A stretch of DNA of 64,000 nt, taken from an uncultured Treponema sp. (GTDB taxonomy: Bacteria > Spirochaetota > Spirochaetia > Treponematales > Treponemataceae). Below are positions 27,327-36,402 of the stretch, one piece after another. The notes under the pieces are model-generated. The model saw only the letters and a program-made list of their open reading frames with translations. It was not told where the DNA came from and ran no database searches. The DNA lies in NCBI GenBank assembly GCA_946535985.1, contig CAMNDY010000002.1:62001-126000 (forward strand), given 5' to 3'. Positions within the stretch are counted from its first letter, which is position 1. Every line of letters starts with the position of its first letter. The translations under genes and the position numbers were made by a program.

Positions 27327-28157
27327 ATGGACGATCAGGAATTTGAAAAAATAATAGAACTGATTACTCAACGAACAGGAATAATTCCTCGCGACAGTCA
27401 TATAACTGGCATTAAGAATTTTATAAATAAACGCCTAAAAGAGCTTTCAGAAAAAGAAGCCCAGGTATATTACGAACTGCTTTGTTCTAACAGAGATGAA
27501 ATGATTTCTCTTATAAACAGCGCAACTGTAAATGAAACATATTTCTTCCGTGAAGAAGCGCAGTTCCAGTTACTTCAATCAAAAATTCTGCCTGCAATAA
27601 AAGCAGCGGCTCCTGCAAAAGCAATCAGAATCTGGAGTGCAGCCTCTTCTTCCGGAGAAGAGATTTATTCATTACTACTCCTTGCCGAAGCAATGAACAT
27701 AAAAACAGAATGCACCGCAAGCGATATTAACACAAAGGTTCTTGAAGAATGTGAAGCAGGACTTTACAAAAAGAATGCAGTACGCTCAGTTGACGGAGCA
27801 GCCTTTCATCACCTTCTGGCGCCATACAGGCAGGCAGACGGAAGCTTCGTACTTCCAGAGAAAATCTGCAGCAAGGTAACACGCAGACAAATCAATCTTT
27901 CGCGGCTAACCGATTTTCCAAAAAATCAGGATATAATTTTTATAAGAAACGTTTTTATATATTTCAGCAACGAAATGAAAAAACAGATTCTCAATCTTAT
28001 TGCCCAGCAGTCCCTTTTACCGGGCGGCTATCTCTTTGTTTCGATGAACGAAATTGCTTCAATAGATTCAACAATACTGCCAGACAGTCTTGAAAAGGTT
28101 GCAGATGGGAAGGTTTTTTATTTTCGTAAAAGAACACAGGCGGGGGTTAGCTTATGA
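27327..28157 (+). CDS. cheR: Chemotaxis protein methyltransferase CheR
   Basis: NSATVNETYFFRE, IRIWSAASSSGEEIYSLL, ASDINTKVLE, FIRNVFIYF. Start placed at the internal ATG 27327; the longer ORF overlaps cheB. Confidence 0.92.
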   Translation: MDDQEFEKIIELITQRTGIIPRDSHITGIKNFINKRLKELSEKEAQVYYELLCSNRDEMISLINSATVNETYFFREEAQFQLLQSKILPAIKAAAPAKAIRIWSAASSSGEEIYSLLLLAEAMNIKTECTASDINTKVLEECEAGLYKKNAVRSVDGAAFHHLLAPYRQADGSFVLPEKICSKVTRRQINLSRLTDFPKNQDIIFIRNVFIYFSNEMKKQILNLIAQQSLLPGGYLFVSMNEIASIDSTILPDSLEKVADGKVFYFRKRTQAGVSL

Positions 28158-29713
28158 AAGAACTCGATAACACAATAAAATGTTATATCGCCGAAACACG
28201 AAAACTCATTCTGGAGCTTAAGCAGCATCCAAAGCGATACTACGAAAACATGCGCTGCCTTAGCATGACCAAAGACAATTCAAGAATCTTAGGCTACATG
28301 CAGGTATATCATCTCTACAAGGCTGTAGAAGATATTTACAAAGCCCTTTGCGATGATAAGATTGTTTATTCCGATAACCTTGTTCTGCTCTTAAAACTTG
28401 TTGCCGACAAGATGGATGAGTGTTGTAATCTTATAGAATCACAATCGCCTGACATAAATGAGGTTGATGTAAGACCATATCTGCTTTACTGCGATAAAGC
28501 TGTTGCAGGAGAAATTTTTGATCCTAACCATATAGTAAGACACAATGCCGAAGCCGATAAATGGCTGATAAATAAACTCAAGGCTGCCCGTGCCCGAAAA
28601 CGTCAGACAGAAAAAAAAGCAGATTCGCTGCTTAAGATTTCTTCAGAAAAAATCAGCAGCATTGTAAACCTTCATGAAGAGATGATTGCCCGCACTTACA
28701 TCATAGACAATCAGGTTGCCCTGCTCAAAACTGCAATTGCCGACAAGGATATGCACGCAGTTAATGATGCCTACAAGCTTCTTGCAAATGATACTCAGAA
28801 TCTTCAGAACTCCCTGCTCATTGCCCACGAAAATCTTATGGGCCTTGTACAGGATGATTCTTTCCTTAAAAACCATCAGGAGTACCAGGGCTTCTTTGTA
28901 ATGGCAAACGGCTCTAAATATCTTATTCCTTCTGAGTTTATTCACGACGTTATCTGCGAAAGTCCGCTCAACTACGAAACAGAGCAGAACCAGAAAATAG
29001 TAAAATATGTTGTAGAAAGCGAATCGGGCCAGGAGGAAGATGCTGTAACAGAAGACATCCCGGTTTATTATCTTTCATCCCTGCTGCCTGGTCAAAAAGC
29101 AAAGAACATGAACATTCTTGATACAATTTTGATTGTTGATTATCAATCGCAGAAAATTGGAATCATTGTAGACAGTGTTCAGAAATTTGTTTCTGTAATT
29201 AAAAAGAATCTTCCTTCTTCGTTCGAAAAATTTGCACCGGTCGAAGGAATTGCTTTTGATGAAAAATATGATATGATTCCAATTCTTCATATTCCTGAAA
29301 TTATGAAAATGTTCCGTTCTTTGCGCGGTTATGATGTTAAGAAATTTGAAGCAATTACAAAGAAGCATATTAATAAGATTCTTATTGTTGATGATTCTGA
29401 TACAACACGCCAGATTGAAAGAACAATTCTTCTTACAAATAATTTCCTTGTAGAAGAAGCAAGTGACGGAATTGCAGCAATGGAAAAACTTAAGAAGAAG
29501 CTTTTTGATTTAATAATTTGTGATGATGAAATGCCGCGTATGAACGGCGATATTCTTATGGATAACATACGGCGAATGGATCAATATAAAAACGTTCCCG
29601 TTGTTGCAGTTTCAGACAGGCCTTTGGCAAAAGCAAATGCCTTTGTAAGTAAATCTGATTTTTCGCGAGATCAACTTATACAAACACTTAAGAGGATGTT
29701 AGACAATGAGTAA
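28154..29713 (+). CDS. CheA-like scaffold lacking the ATPase domain: Hpt/P1-like (no His) + P3-like + CheW/P5 + REC
   Basis: P1-like YYENMRCLSMTKDNSRILGYMQVYHLYKAVEDIYKAL; P3-like ISSIVNLHEEMIARTYIIDNQVALL...LQNSLLIAHENLMGLV; CheW-like FFVMANGSKYLIPSEFIHDVI...ILIVDYQSQKIGIIVDSV; REC ILIVDDSDTTRQ...LIICDDEMPRMNG. No N/G1/F/G2 boxes seen. Confidence 0.8.
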   Translation: MKELDNTIKCYIAETRKLILELKQHPKRYYENMRCLSMTKDNSRILGYMQVYHLYKAVEDIYKALCDDKIVYSDNLVLLLKLVADKMDECCNLIESQSPDINEVDVRPYLLYCDKAVAGEIFDPNHIVRHNAEADKWLINKLKAARARKRQTEKKADSLLKISSEKISSIVNLHEEMIARTYIIDNQVALLKTAIADKDMHAVNDAYKLLANDTQNLQNSLLIAHENLMGLVQDDSFLKNHQEYQGFFVMANGSKYLIPSEFIHDVICESPLNYETEQNQKIVKYVVESESGQEEDAVTEDIPVYYLSSLLPGQKAKNMNILDTILIVDYQSQKIGIIVDSVQKFVSVIKKNLPSSFEKFAPVEGIAFDEKYDMIPILHIPEIMKMFRSLRGYDVKKFEAITKKHINKILIVDDSDTTRQIERTILLTNNFLVEEASDGIAAMEKLKKKLFDLIICDDEMPRMNGDILMDNIRRMDQYKNVPVVAVSDRPLAKANAFVSKSDFSRDQLIQTLKRMLDNE

Positions 29714-31502
29714 GAAAATTTTAGTTTTAGAGCCATCAACAACAACCCAGGCAATCATAACAAACAAACTCAAGAAAAGTGAATATGAAGCAGTATTCGA
29801 AACAAGCGGTATAAAATTTCTTGTTACAATGTACAATACCAGTCCAACTGCTGTTCTTATAAATGCAAAAACTCTTAATCCAAAAAGTACAGAGCTCGTA
29901 CGACTTATAAAAAGCGTTGACCGCCTTAGAAAAATTCCAGTTGGTGTTTATACTGCCGGAGATTTTTCATTTGAATCGCATTATATGCGCAACACCGGCA
30001 CAGACATGTTTATTCATTTTAATCCTGAAGATTTTATAGAGAAGCTTAATGATTTAACAAGTCTTGCAAAAAACGGAAACATGCGTTCTCCAATGGAAAG
30101 CGACATTCTCAAAAGTGGAATTGCCGAAAAGATTTTTACTTTAATGCGTTATGTAGAACATCTTGATGACCTTGCTGCAAATGTACTTAATCTTCTTACA
30201 GAGTTCTGCGAAGTTCCTGCTGTTTCTCTTTTTATTAATGAAGAAGATGGGGCCGAAGGTTTTTATCTTTGCGCCTCAAATTTTAGCGAAGGCGAAGAAG
30301 CTGACTTTTTAAAAGTCTGCGTTACAGACTTTGATGAAAAAATTCCAGACACAAATGTGCGCATGATTACTCCAAAAAAATCAGAAGCACTGCATGATCT
30401 TGAAAAATATCATATAAGCGAAATTCCTCTTTCGGCTTTTGAAAGCATAACAATTTCAGGATTGGATGGTTCGGCTGTTGGAACTGTAAATGTTGTGCGC
30501 GAAGGAACCTTTACAACCCATCAGCTTGATCTTTTAAATTTCTGTATTGAGCTTATTACTCCGCTTGTAAACAACGCAATTTATCTTAAAAAGAAAATCA
30601 CTTTTGAAAGAAACATCCGTAAAGCCTTCAGCCGTTTTGTTCCTGCCCAGATTATTGATGAACTTGTAAAAAATGCAGAACAGTCAGACAAGGTTAGCGT
30701 TGGTGAAAAACGAGACGTTGCAATTTTGTTCAGCGATATCCGATCCTTTACCAGCATAAGCGAGCACAACAAGCCTGAAACAATTGTGGCCTTTTTGAAC
30801 CGTTACTTTACTGTAATGTGTACTATTATTAAAAAGCATGGTGGTACAATCGACAAGTTTATTGGAGATGCAATTATGGCGCTTTTTGGTGCTCCTGTAA
30901 GTTACGAGGACAATGCCCGCCGTGCAGTTGCCGCTGCCTACGAAATGCGTGAGGCTTTGGAAACTGTTGCCCTTGAAGATCTTGTCATGCCGGACGGAAT
31001 GAAGTTTAACATAGGAATTGGTATTCACTACGGAGACGTAATTGTTGGTTCCATTGGCTCAAACGATAAAACAGATTACTCTGTAATTGGTGATAACGTA
31101 AACCTTGCTTCAAGAATGGAAGGACTTACAAAAACTTACGGTTCAATGATTCTTGTTACAGACGCTGTAAAAAATGACATTTTCAAAACCAGCAATAATG
31201 AGGACTGTTTTGAATTCCGCTACCTTGATGATGTAAAAGTTAAGGGAAAAGAAAAGGCTGTTCCAATTTATGCAATTGACCGTGGCCCTGATGATTTTTC
31301 TGCAGCTTACCGCGATGCTTACTCAAAAGGTTTTGACTTATACAAGCAGGGAGTATGGAACCTTGCCCGCGAATACTTTGAAAAAGCTCTTACCGAGGCT
31401 CCAAACGACAAGGCAGCACGCCTTATGCTGGACCGCTGTATAGACTTTATTCAAAATCCTCCGGAGCATTGGGATGGTGCAATTACTTTCCACACGAAAT
31501 AA
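29706..31502 (+). CDS. Class III adenylate/guanylate cyclase with N-terminal pseudo-receiver and GAF-like domain
   Basis: REC-like KILVLEPSTTTQAI...PTAVLINAKTLNP (acceptor Asp position is Asn); cyclase AILFSDIRSFTSISE, TIDKFIGDAIMALFGAP, TDYSVIGDNVNLASRMEGL. Confidence 0.9.
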   Translation: MSKKILVLEPSTTTQAIITNKLKKSEYEAVFETSGIKFLVTMYNTSPTAVLINAKTLNPKSTELVRLIKSVDRLRKIPVGVYTAGDFSFESHYMRNTGTDMFIHFNPEDFIEKLNDLTSLAKNGNMRSPMESDILKSGIAEKIFTLMRYVEHLDDLAANVLNLLTEFCEVPAVSLFINEEDGAEGFYLCASNFSEGEEADFLKVCVTDFDEKIPDTNVRMITPKKSEALHDLEKYHISEIPLSAFESITISGLDGSAVGTVNVVREGTFTTHQLDLLNFCIELITPLVNNAIYLKKKITFERNIRKAFSRFVPAQIIDELVKNAEQSDKVSVGEKRDVAILFSDIRSFTSISEHNKPETIVAFLNRYFTVMCTIIKKHGGTIDKFIGDAIMALFGAPVSYEDNARRAVAAAYEMREALETVALEDLVMPDGMKFNIGIGIHYGDVIVGSIGSNDKTDYSVIGDNVNLASRMEGLTKTYGSMILVTDAVKNDIFKTSNNEDCFEFRYLDDVKVKGKEKAVPIYAIDRGPDDFSAAYRDAYSKGFDLYKQGVWNLAREYFEKALTEAPNDKAARLMLDRCIDFIQNPPEHWDGAITFHTK

Positions 31503-32646
31503 TTCCGCCGCCAATGATAACGCCATCCTGGTATAAAACTACAGACTGGCCGGGTGCGACTGCATGTTGAGGACTTTCAAACATAACCTCCCATTCGCTT
31601 CCATCGGCATTATTCCTGCGGATTTTTGCTTTAACAGGACGGCTTGCAAGGCGGATTTTTACCATTGCTTCGATGGGTTCACATTCTACCGGCGGAACTA
31701 CATCTCCTGCCCATACAAAATCATCTGCAATAAGACCTGCGGAGTCTAAGGCACTTGAAGGAGCCAGAACAACAAGATTATTTTTTGCATCTATTGAGTG
31801 AACATAAACCGGATAGCTTACTGCAACACCAAGGCCACGTCTCTGCCCTATTGTGTAATGCTCAATTCCTCTGTGGCGGCCAAGCACGTGACCATCCAAA
31901 TCTATAATGTCTCCTGGAACAGAAGGCTTATCGGCAAAAAGTAAATCAAAATATTCAGAGCTTATAAAATCCTGACTTTCGGCACGTTCTGCGGCAGCAA
32001 GACCTGCTTTTTTTGCAAGTTCAAAAACTTCCGACTTCTTCATAAGAGCCAGGGGAAAGCGAACTTTTTCTAAAACGCTCGAAGGAACTCTGTAAACAAA
32101 ATAGGTCTGGTCTTTTGAAACATCAGTTGCAGAAGCAATCATGTAAGGTCTGTTAGTCGTACCAAACAATCCCTCTTCAGGTCTTACAATTTTTGCATAG
32201 TGGCCTGTACAAAAATAATCAAACTTAATTCCAAGAGCTTCTACTCCCTGCAGGAGGGCACCAAACTTTATCATCCTGTTGCAGCGGATGCAGGGATTTG
32301 GTGTACGACCGGCCCGGTACTCGCTTTTAAAATATTCAATAACTTCTCGCTTGTACTGCTCCTTTACATCAATTACGTGATACTCAATATCATACTTAGC
32401 ACAAAAACGGCGGCATTCTTCAATATCATCAGCCTCGCCAGGGCCAAAGCAGGCATCCTTTACAGCTTTTGCATCATCACCTTTAAGAACAGGAAAAGAA
32501 TCATCCCAAAGCGACATTGTAACGCCAATTACTTTACAGCCGCGTTCCTTGAGCATATAAGCAGTTAAAGTTGAATCAACGCCTCCAGACATTCCAACTA
32601 CAACAGTGTCTCCTGCCTCCGGCATTTTTTGATCAATATAATTCAT
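31483..32646 (-). CDS. mnmA: tRNA-specific 2-thiouridylase MnmA
   Basis: VVVGMSGGVDSTLTAYMLKERG, TPNPCIRCNRMIKFGAL, CTGHYAKI, SKDQTYFVYRV, YTIGQRRGLGVA. Confidence 0.95.
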   Translation of the reverse strand: MNYIDQKMPEAGDTVVVGMSGGVDSTLTAYMLKERGCKVIGVTMSLWDDSFPVLKGDDAKAVKDACFGPGEADDIEECRRFCAKYDIEYHVIDVKEQYKREVIEYFKSEYRAGRTPNPCIRCNRMIKFGALLQGVEALGIKFDYFCTGHYAKIVRPEEGLFGTTNRPYMIASATDVSKDQTYFVYRVPSSVLEKVRFPLALMKKSEVFELAKKAGLAAAERAESQDFISSEYFDLLFADKPSVPGDIIDLDGHVLGRHRGIEHYTIGQRRGLGVAVSYPVYVHSIDAKNNLVVLAPSSALDSAGLIADDFVWAGDVVPPVECEPIEAMVKIRLASRPVKAKIRRNNADGSEWEVMFESPQHAVAPGQSVVLYQDGVIIGGGIISCGK

Positions 32647-32664
32647 AAAAGTAAAAATCCTTTA

Positions 32665-33069
32665 TTATTTTTTCATGAGATCTGCAATTGTAACGCTGTT
32701 TAAATAGCCCGAGATTCTTTTATCGAGTTCTGTCCAAAGAGGCAGCGTACGGCAGTTCTTTGCTTTATCACAAGGAGCAGCACCACATTCAAGACAGGCT
32801 ACCGGAGCAAGTGTTCCTTCTGTAAGAGTAAGAATTTCTCCAATCTTATATTCTTCGGGCTTGCGATTCAGTTTGTAACCGCCCCCCTTTCCGTGAACGC
32901 CCTGAACAAATCCGCTTTTAGAAAGAATTGTCATTATTGCTTCAATATATTTTTGAGAAATATCCTGGCGCTGGGCAATATCCTTTAATGGAACAAATGT
33001 TTGAGAACCCTGCTCTGCAAGATCAATCATAACTCTGAGTGCATATCTTCCGCGTGTTGAAACTATCAT
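32665..33069 (-). CDS. Rrf2-family (IscR-like) transcriptional regulator
   Basis: MIVSTRGRYALRVMIDLAEQ, DIAQRQDISQKYIEAIM, GKGGGYKL, three-Cys motif CLECGAAPCDKAKNC. Confidence 0.93.
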   Translation of the reverse strand: MIVSTRGRYALRVMIDLAEQGSQTFVPLKDIAQRQDISQKYIEAIMTILSKSGFVQGVHGKGGGYKLNRKPEEYKIGEILTLTEGTLAPVACLECGAAPCDKAKNCRTLPLWTELDKRISGYLNSVTIADLMKK

Positions 33070-33153
33070 GTCTGCATTATAACACGAGGCATTACTTTCA
33101 ACAAGGTATTCTAGTAGGTAGGTAGGTATTAAAACTGGAGACGGCAAGATTTT

Positions 33154-33783
33154 TTAAATAATACCGATAAATGCTGTAACTGATTTTTCGGGCGACATTA
33201 TAAGGGTATCCATAAGGGTAAGGCCTATGCGCTGACAAGGTAAAAGCCGGAAAAATGATTTTTGAACCTGGAGCGAAAGATCGCCATAACCGGGGCTGAA
33301 TCTTGGGCGGGTAGATTTGCCCAAAGCAGCAGTTTCTTCTTTTATTTTTTCATTAAGTAAATCAACGCATTTTTCTATATACATGGCGCCTGTAGCCTGA
33401 AAAACCGCAGCCTTTACCTGATTTTTTACCTGGGCGCGACGAATCAGCTGGTCACACTGAGCCCCAAGAGTAGAAGCAAAAAGTACTACCTTACTGCATT
33501 CACGCAAGTTTCGGGCCAGATCTTTTGATTCAATTTTTACATCAGAAAAAGCCACGCTTCCCAGCCCCTTCTCTTCATCATATTCAACAGATAAATCAAA
33601 GTCTTCATAAACACTCTGGGGCTGTATAATCTCAAGCATTTCGTCTGCAGCCGTTTTTATAAGAGCAGACACCTGTTCATCTGGCACGGATATTTTTTGA
33701 TAGCCAAGGTAGCGGGCAATTTCGGAATAATCCCGGGCCAGAGGAGTCATTTGATTTTTTGACGGCATGAAAAACTGCGGCAT
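33154..33783 (-). CDS. MetH reactivation-domain-like protein (B12-dependent methionine synthase activation fold)
   Basis: LFASTLGAQCDQLIRRAQ...RPRFSPGYGDLSLQVQKSFFRLLPCQRIGLTLMDTLIMSPEKSVTAFIGI. Confidence 0.8.
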   Translation of the reverse strand: MPQFFMPSKNQMTPLARDYSEIARYLGYQKISVPDEQVSALIKTAADEMLEIIQPQSVYEDFDLSVEYDEEKGLGSVAFSDVKIESKDLARNLRECSKVVLFASTLGAQCDQLIRRAQVKNQVKAAVFQATGAMYIEKCVDLLNEKIKEETAALGKSTRPRFSPGYGDLSLQVQKSFFRLLPCQRIGLTLMDTLIMSPEKSVTAFIGII

Positions 33784-33888
33784 AAGCTAAATATACCCTT
33801 CTCCACGCTAATATATCAAGTAGTCCAAGACAGGTTCCCATATTCTTTCTTTTGCAAAAAATACAATCTCAGTGTAAAATATAATATT

Positions 33889-35994
33889 ATGGAAAACATT
33901 GAGTTGCAAAATAAGAAACTTGTTCTTGTTGTTGATGATGAAGAGATAAACCGAGAGCTTTTGGGAAATATTCTTCATGAAAAATATAGGGTTGAATATG
34001 CCTGCGACGGCGAAGAAGCAATGCAGTGCATAAGACGCGATAGAAACATTCTTTCGTGCATTCTTCTTGATTTGTCTATGCCAAAGAAAAGCGGTCTTGA
34101 AGTTCTTTCAGAAATACGTTCAGATGATGCTTTAAGCCACATTCCTGTTATGATTCTTACAGCACATCAAGAGGCAGAAATTGAAAGTCTGGAAAGCGGA
34201 GCTTATGACTTTATTGTAAAGCCTTTTGAAATGCCCCGCCTCATTCTTGCCCGTGTTGCAAAAACAATCCTTCATGCCGAAGAAACCTATATCATCCGCG
34301 AAACAGAAAAGGACAAGCTTACAGACCTTCCAAACCTTATGTTCTTTACTAAGCTTTGCGAGCTGGAACGTATGAATCTCAAAAAGATGGGTTCAAAAGC
34401 TGCATACGCGTTTTTTAACATTCTGAATATGAAGGCCTACAACACTCATTACAGCTTTGCAGAAGGAGACAAGCTGCTTTACCGTGTTGGTCAAATGCTA
34501 CAGACCTGCTTTACCGATATGCCTGTATGCCGTTTGAGCGATGACCACTTTGCTGTTATGGGCGATGCAACTGAATTCCCAAAAATGATTCCTTCCTTCC
34601 TTGAAAAAATCAAAAGCTCAGGAAGGGGAAAGGTTATAGACTTTCAGGTAGGTGTTTTTATTGAACAAAACGAACCTGTAGAGCCTTCAAGTGCAATTGA
34701 TTATGCACACCTTGCCTGCAATCATATTCGCGGCGACATGAGCAAGCATATTTCTGTTTTTGATAATACAGTTCTAAAGCAGTTTGAAGATAAGCAGCAT
34801 GTACTAGAATATTTTGACCAGGCCTTGCGAGAGCATTGGGTAAAGGTTTTCTATCAGCCGATTGTCCGTGCTATTACCGGCGAAATCTGTAACTTTGAAG
34901 CACTTGCACGCTGGCAGGATCCACGAAAAGGAATGCTCAATCCAGGCATCTTTATTCCTGTAATTGAAGATTACAAGCTAAGTGCAAAAATGGATTTATA
35001 CATGGTTGAGGAAGTTTGCCGCGAGGCTCAAGAACGCAGGGAAAAAGGAATAAAGCAGGTTCCAATAAGCGTAAACTTTTCGCGCAATGATTTTGACCAG
35101 TGCGACATGGTAGAAGAAATCTCAAAGATTACAAACAAATACAACTACCCTCACGAGCTAATGATAATTGAAGTTACCGAAAGTGCCTTCTCAAGTAATC
35201 ACGATTATTTACAGCAACAGATAGACCGCTTCCACAAAGCAGGCTTTAAAGTCTGGATGGATGATTTTGGAGACGGCTTTGCTTCTCTTAATGTTCTGCA
35301 AAAACATAACTTTGATCTTATTAAACTTGATATGGGCTTTATGCGCGAGTTTAATCCGGAAGGAAAAAACGGACAGATTATTACAGATATCATCCGCATG
35401 GCTCAGCACCTTGGCATTCACACCCTCTGCGAAGGAATAGAAAACCGTGAGCAGCTGGAATTCCTGCAGGATGTTGGCTGTGAAAAAATTCAAGGCTACT
35501 ACTACGGAAAGCCAATGTCTACAAGCGACTTTCTTATTGAAGCACGCACAGGAAAGGTTCCAAGAATTGAAGGAAGAGAAAATGCAGAATTCTTTGAAGA
35601 CCGCTGGGGCTTTTGGTTCACAAAGGATATGTTCAACGAAGTTCCTGGTTCAATCCTTGTTTACAAGGCAAGCGGCAACGAAGACATTCTTTATGTTTCA
35701 AAAGAAATTCTTGGACTTTTTGAATGCGATACAATCAAGGAATTTCTTGAATACACAAAACACAGCTTCCGTAACGTAGTACATCCAAAGGATCTTGAAA
35801 AAACAGAAAATGCAATCTGGAGTCAGATTAATTCAAGCAACAAAATGCGCGATTATGTTAAATACCGCATAATCACTAAGAAAGGAAACGTTAAAGTCGT
35901 AGAAGATCTTGGACACCTTGTTCATCACAAAATCTACGGCAACATTTTCTTTGTATTTATGTATGACGAAAAGGAAAGACTTCCTATAGGCTAA
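33889..35994 (+). CDS. REC + degenerate GGDEF + EAL + C-terminal PAS-like c-di-GMP phosphodiesterase
   Basis: REC LVLVVDDEEINREL...CILLDLSMPKKSG; degenerate CRLSDDHFAVMG; EAL set FEALARW, SVNFSRND, IEVTES, MDDFGDGFASLNVL, KLDMGF, CEGIEN, IQGYYYGKP; C-terminal PAS-like GSILVYKASGNEDILYVSKEILGLF. Confidence 0.9.
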   Translation: MENIELQNKKLVLVVDDEEINRELLGNILHEKYRVEYACDGEEAMQCIRRDRNILSCILLDLSMPKKSGLEVLSEIRSDDALSHIPVMILTAHQEAEIESLESGAYDFIVKPFEMPRLILARVAKTILHAEETYIIRETEKDKLTDLPNLMFFTKLCELERMNLKKMGSKAAYAFFNILNMKAYNTHYSFAEGDKLLYRVGQMLQTCFTDMPVCRLSDDHFAVMGDATEFPKMIPSFLEKIKSSGRGKVIDFQVGVFIEQNEPVEPSSAIDYAHLACNHIRGDMSKHISVFDNTVLKQFEDKQHVLEYFDQALREHWVKVFYQPIVRAITGEICNFEALARWQDPRKGMLNPGIFIPVIEDYKLSAKMDLYMVEEVCREAQERREKGIKQVPISVNFSRNDFDQCDMVEEISKITNKYNYPHELMIIEVTESAFSSNHDYLQQQIDRFHKAGFKVWMDDFGDGFASLNVLQKHNFDLIKLDMGFMREFNPEGKNGQIITDIIRMAQHLGIHTLCEGIENREQLEFLQDVGCEKIQGYYYGKPMSTSDFLIEARTGKVPRIEGRENAEFFEDRWGFWFTKDMFNEVPGSILVYKASGNEDILYVSKEILGLFECDTIKEFLEYTKHSFRNVVHPKDLEKTENAIWSQINSSNKMRDYVKYRIITKKGNVKVVEDLGHLVHHKIYGNIFFVFMYDEKERLPIG

Positions 35995-36038
35995 AGAGGC
36001 ATTGCCAGGCTTGTTCTGACAATCTATGTGAGGTACTA

Positions 36039-36383
36039 ATGACAAAAGAAGAATTAATAACTGCTGGAGCCGATTATGAGGGTGGACTTGCTCTGTGCAT
36101 GGATAACGAAGAATTCTATTTTAAAATGATTCGCAAAGGCCTTGTAAACGAAAAATTTGATTCCCTCAAAAAAAATCTGGATAACAAAAATCTTGATGCG
36201 GCATTTGAAGATGCACATGCTCTTAAAGGTGTCGCAGGAAATCTTCACCTTACACCTCTTTATAAAGCCTTAGAAGAAATTGTAGAGCCTCTTCGCCAGC
36301 GTGATTCCAAAGCTGACTATCAGGCTTTATATAACAAAATGAGAGAACAAGTCGAAATTTTCAAAAGGATAGCAAACAAGTAA
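36039..36383 (+). CDS. Hpt phosphotransfer protein
   Basis: EDAHALKGVAGNLHLTPLYKALEEIVEPLRQ with conserved His. Confidence 0.9.
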   Translation: MTKEELITAGADYEGGLALCMDNEEFYFKMIRKGLVNEKFDSLKKNLDNKNLDAAFEDAHALKGVAGNLHLTPLYKALEEIVEPLRQRDSKADYQALYNKMREQVEIFKRIANK

Positions 36384-36402
36384 AAACAGGAAAACAGGTT
36401 TT

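Noticed and set aside
33114-33128. GTAGGTAGGTAGGTA microsatellite upstream of the Rrf2 regulator
   Set aside because: Only about three TAGG units, too short to argue for phase variation without strain data.
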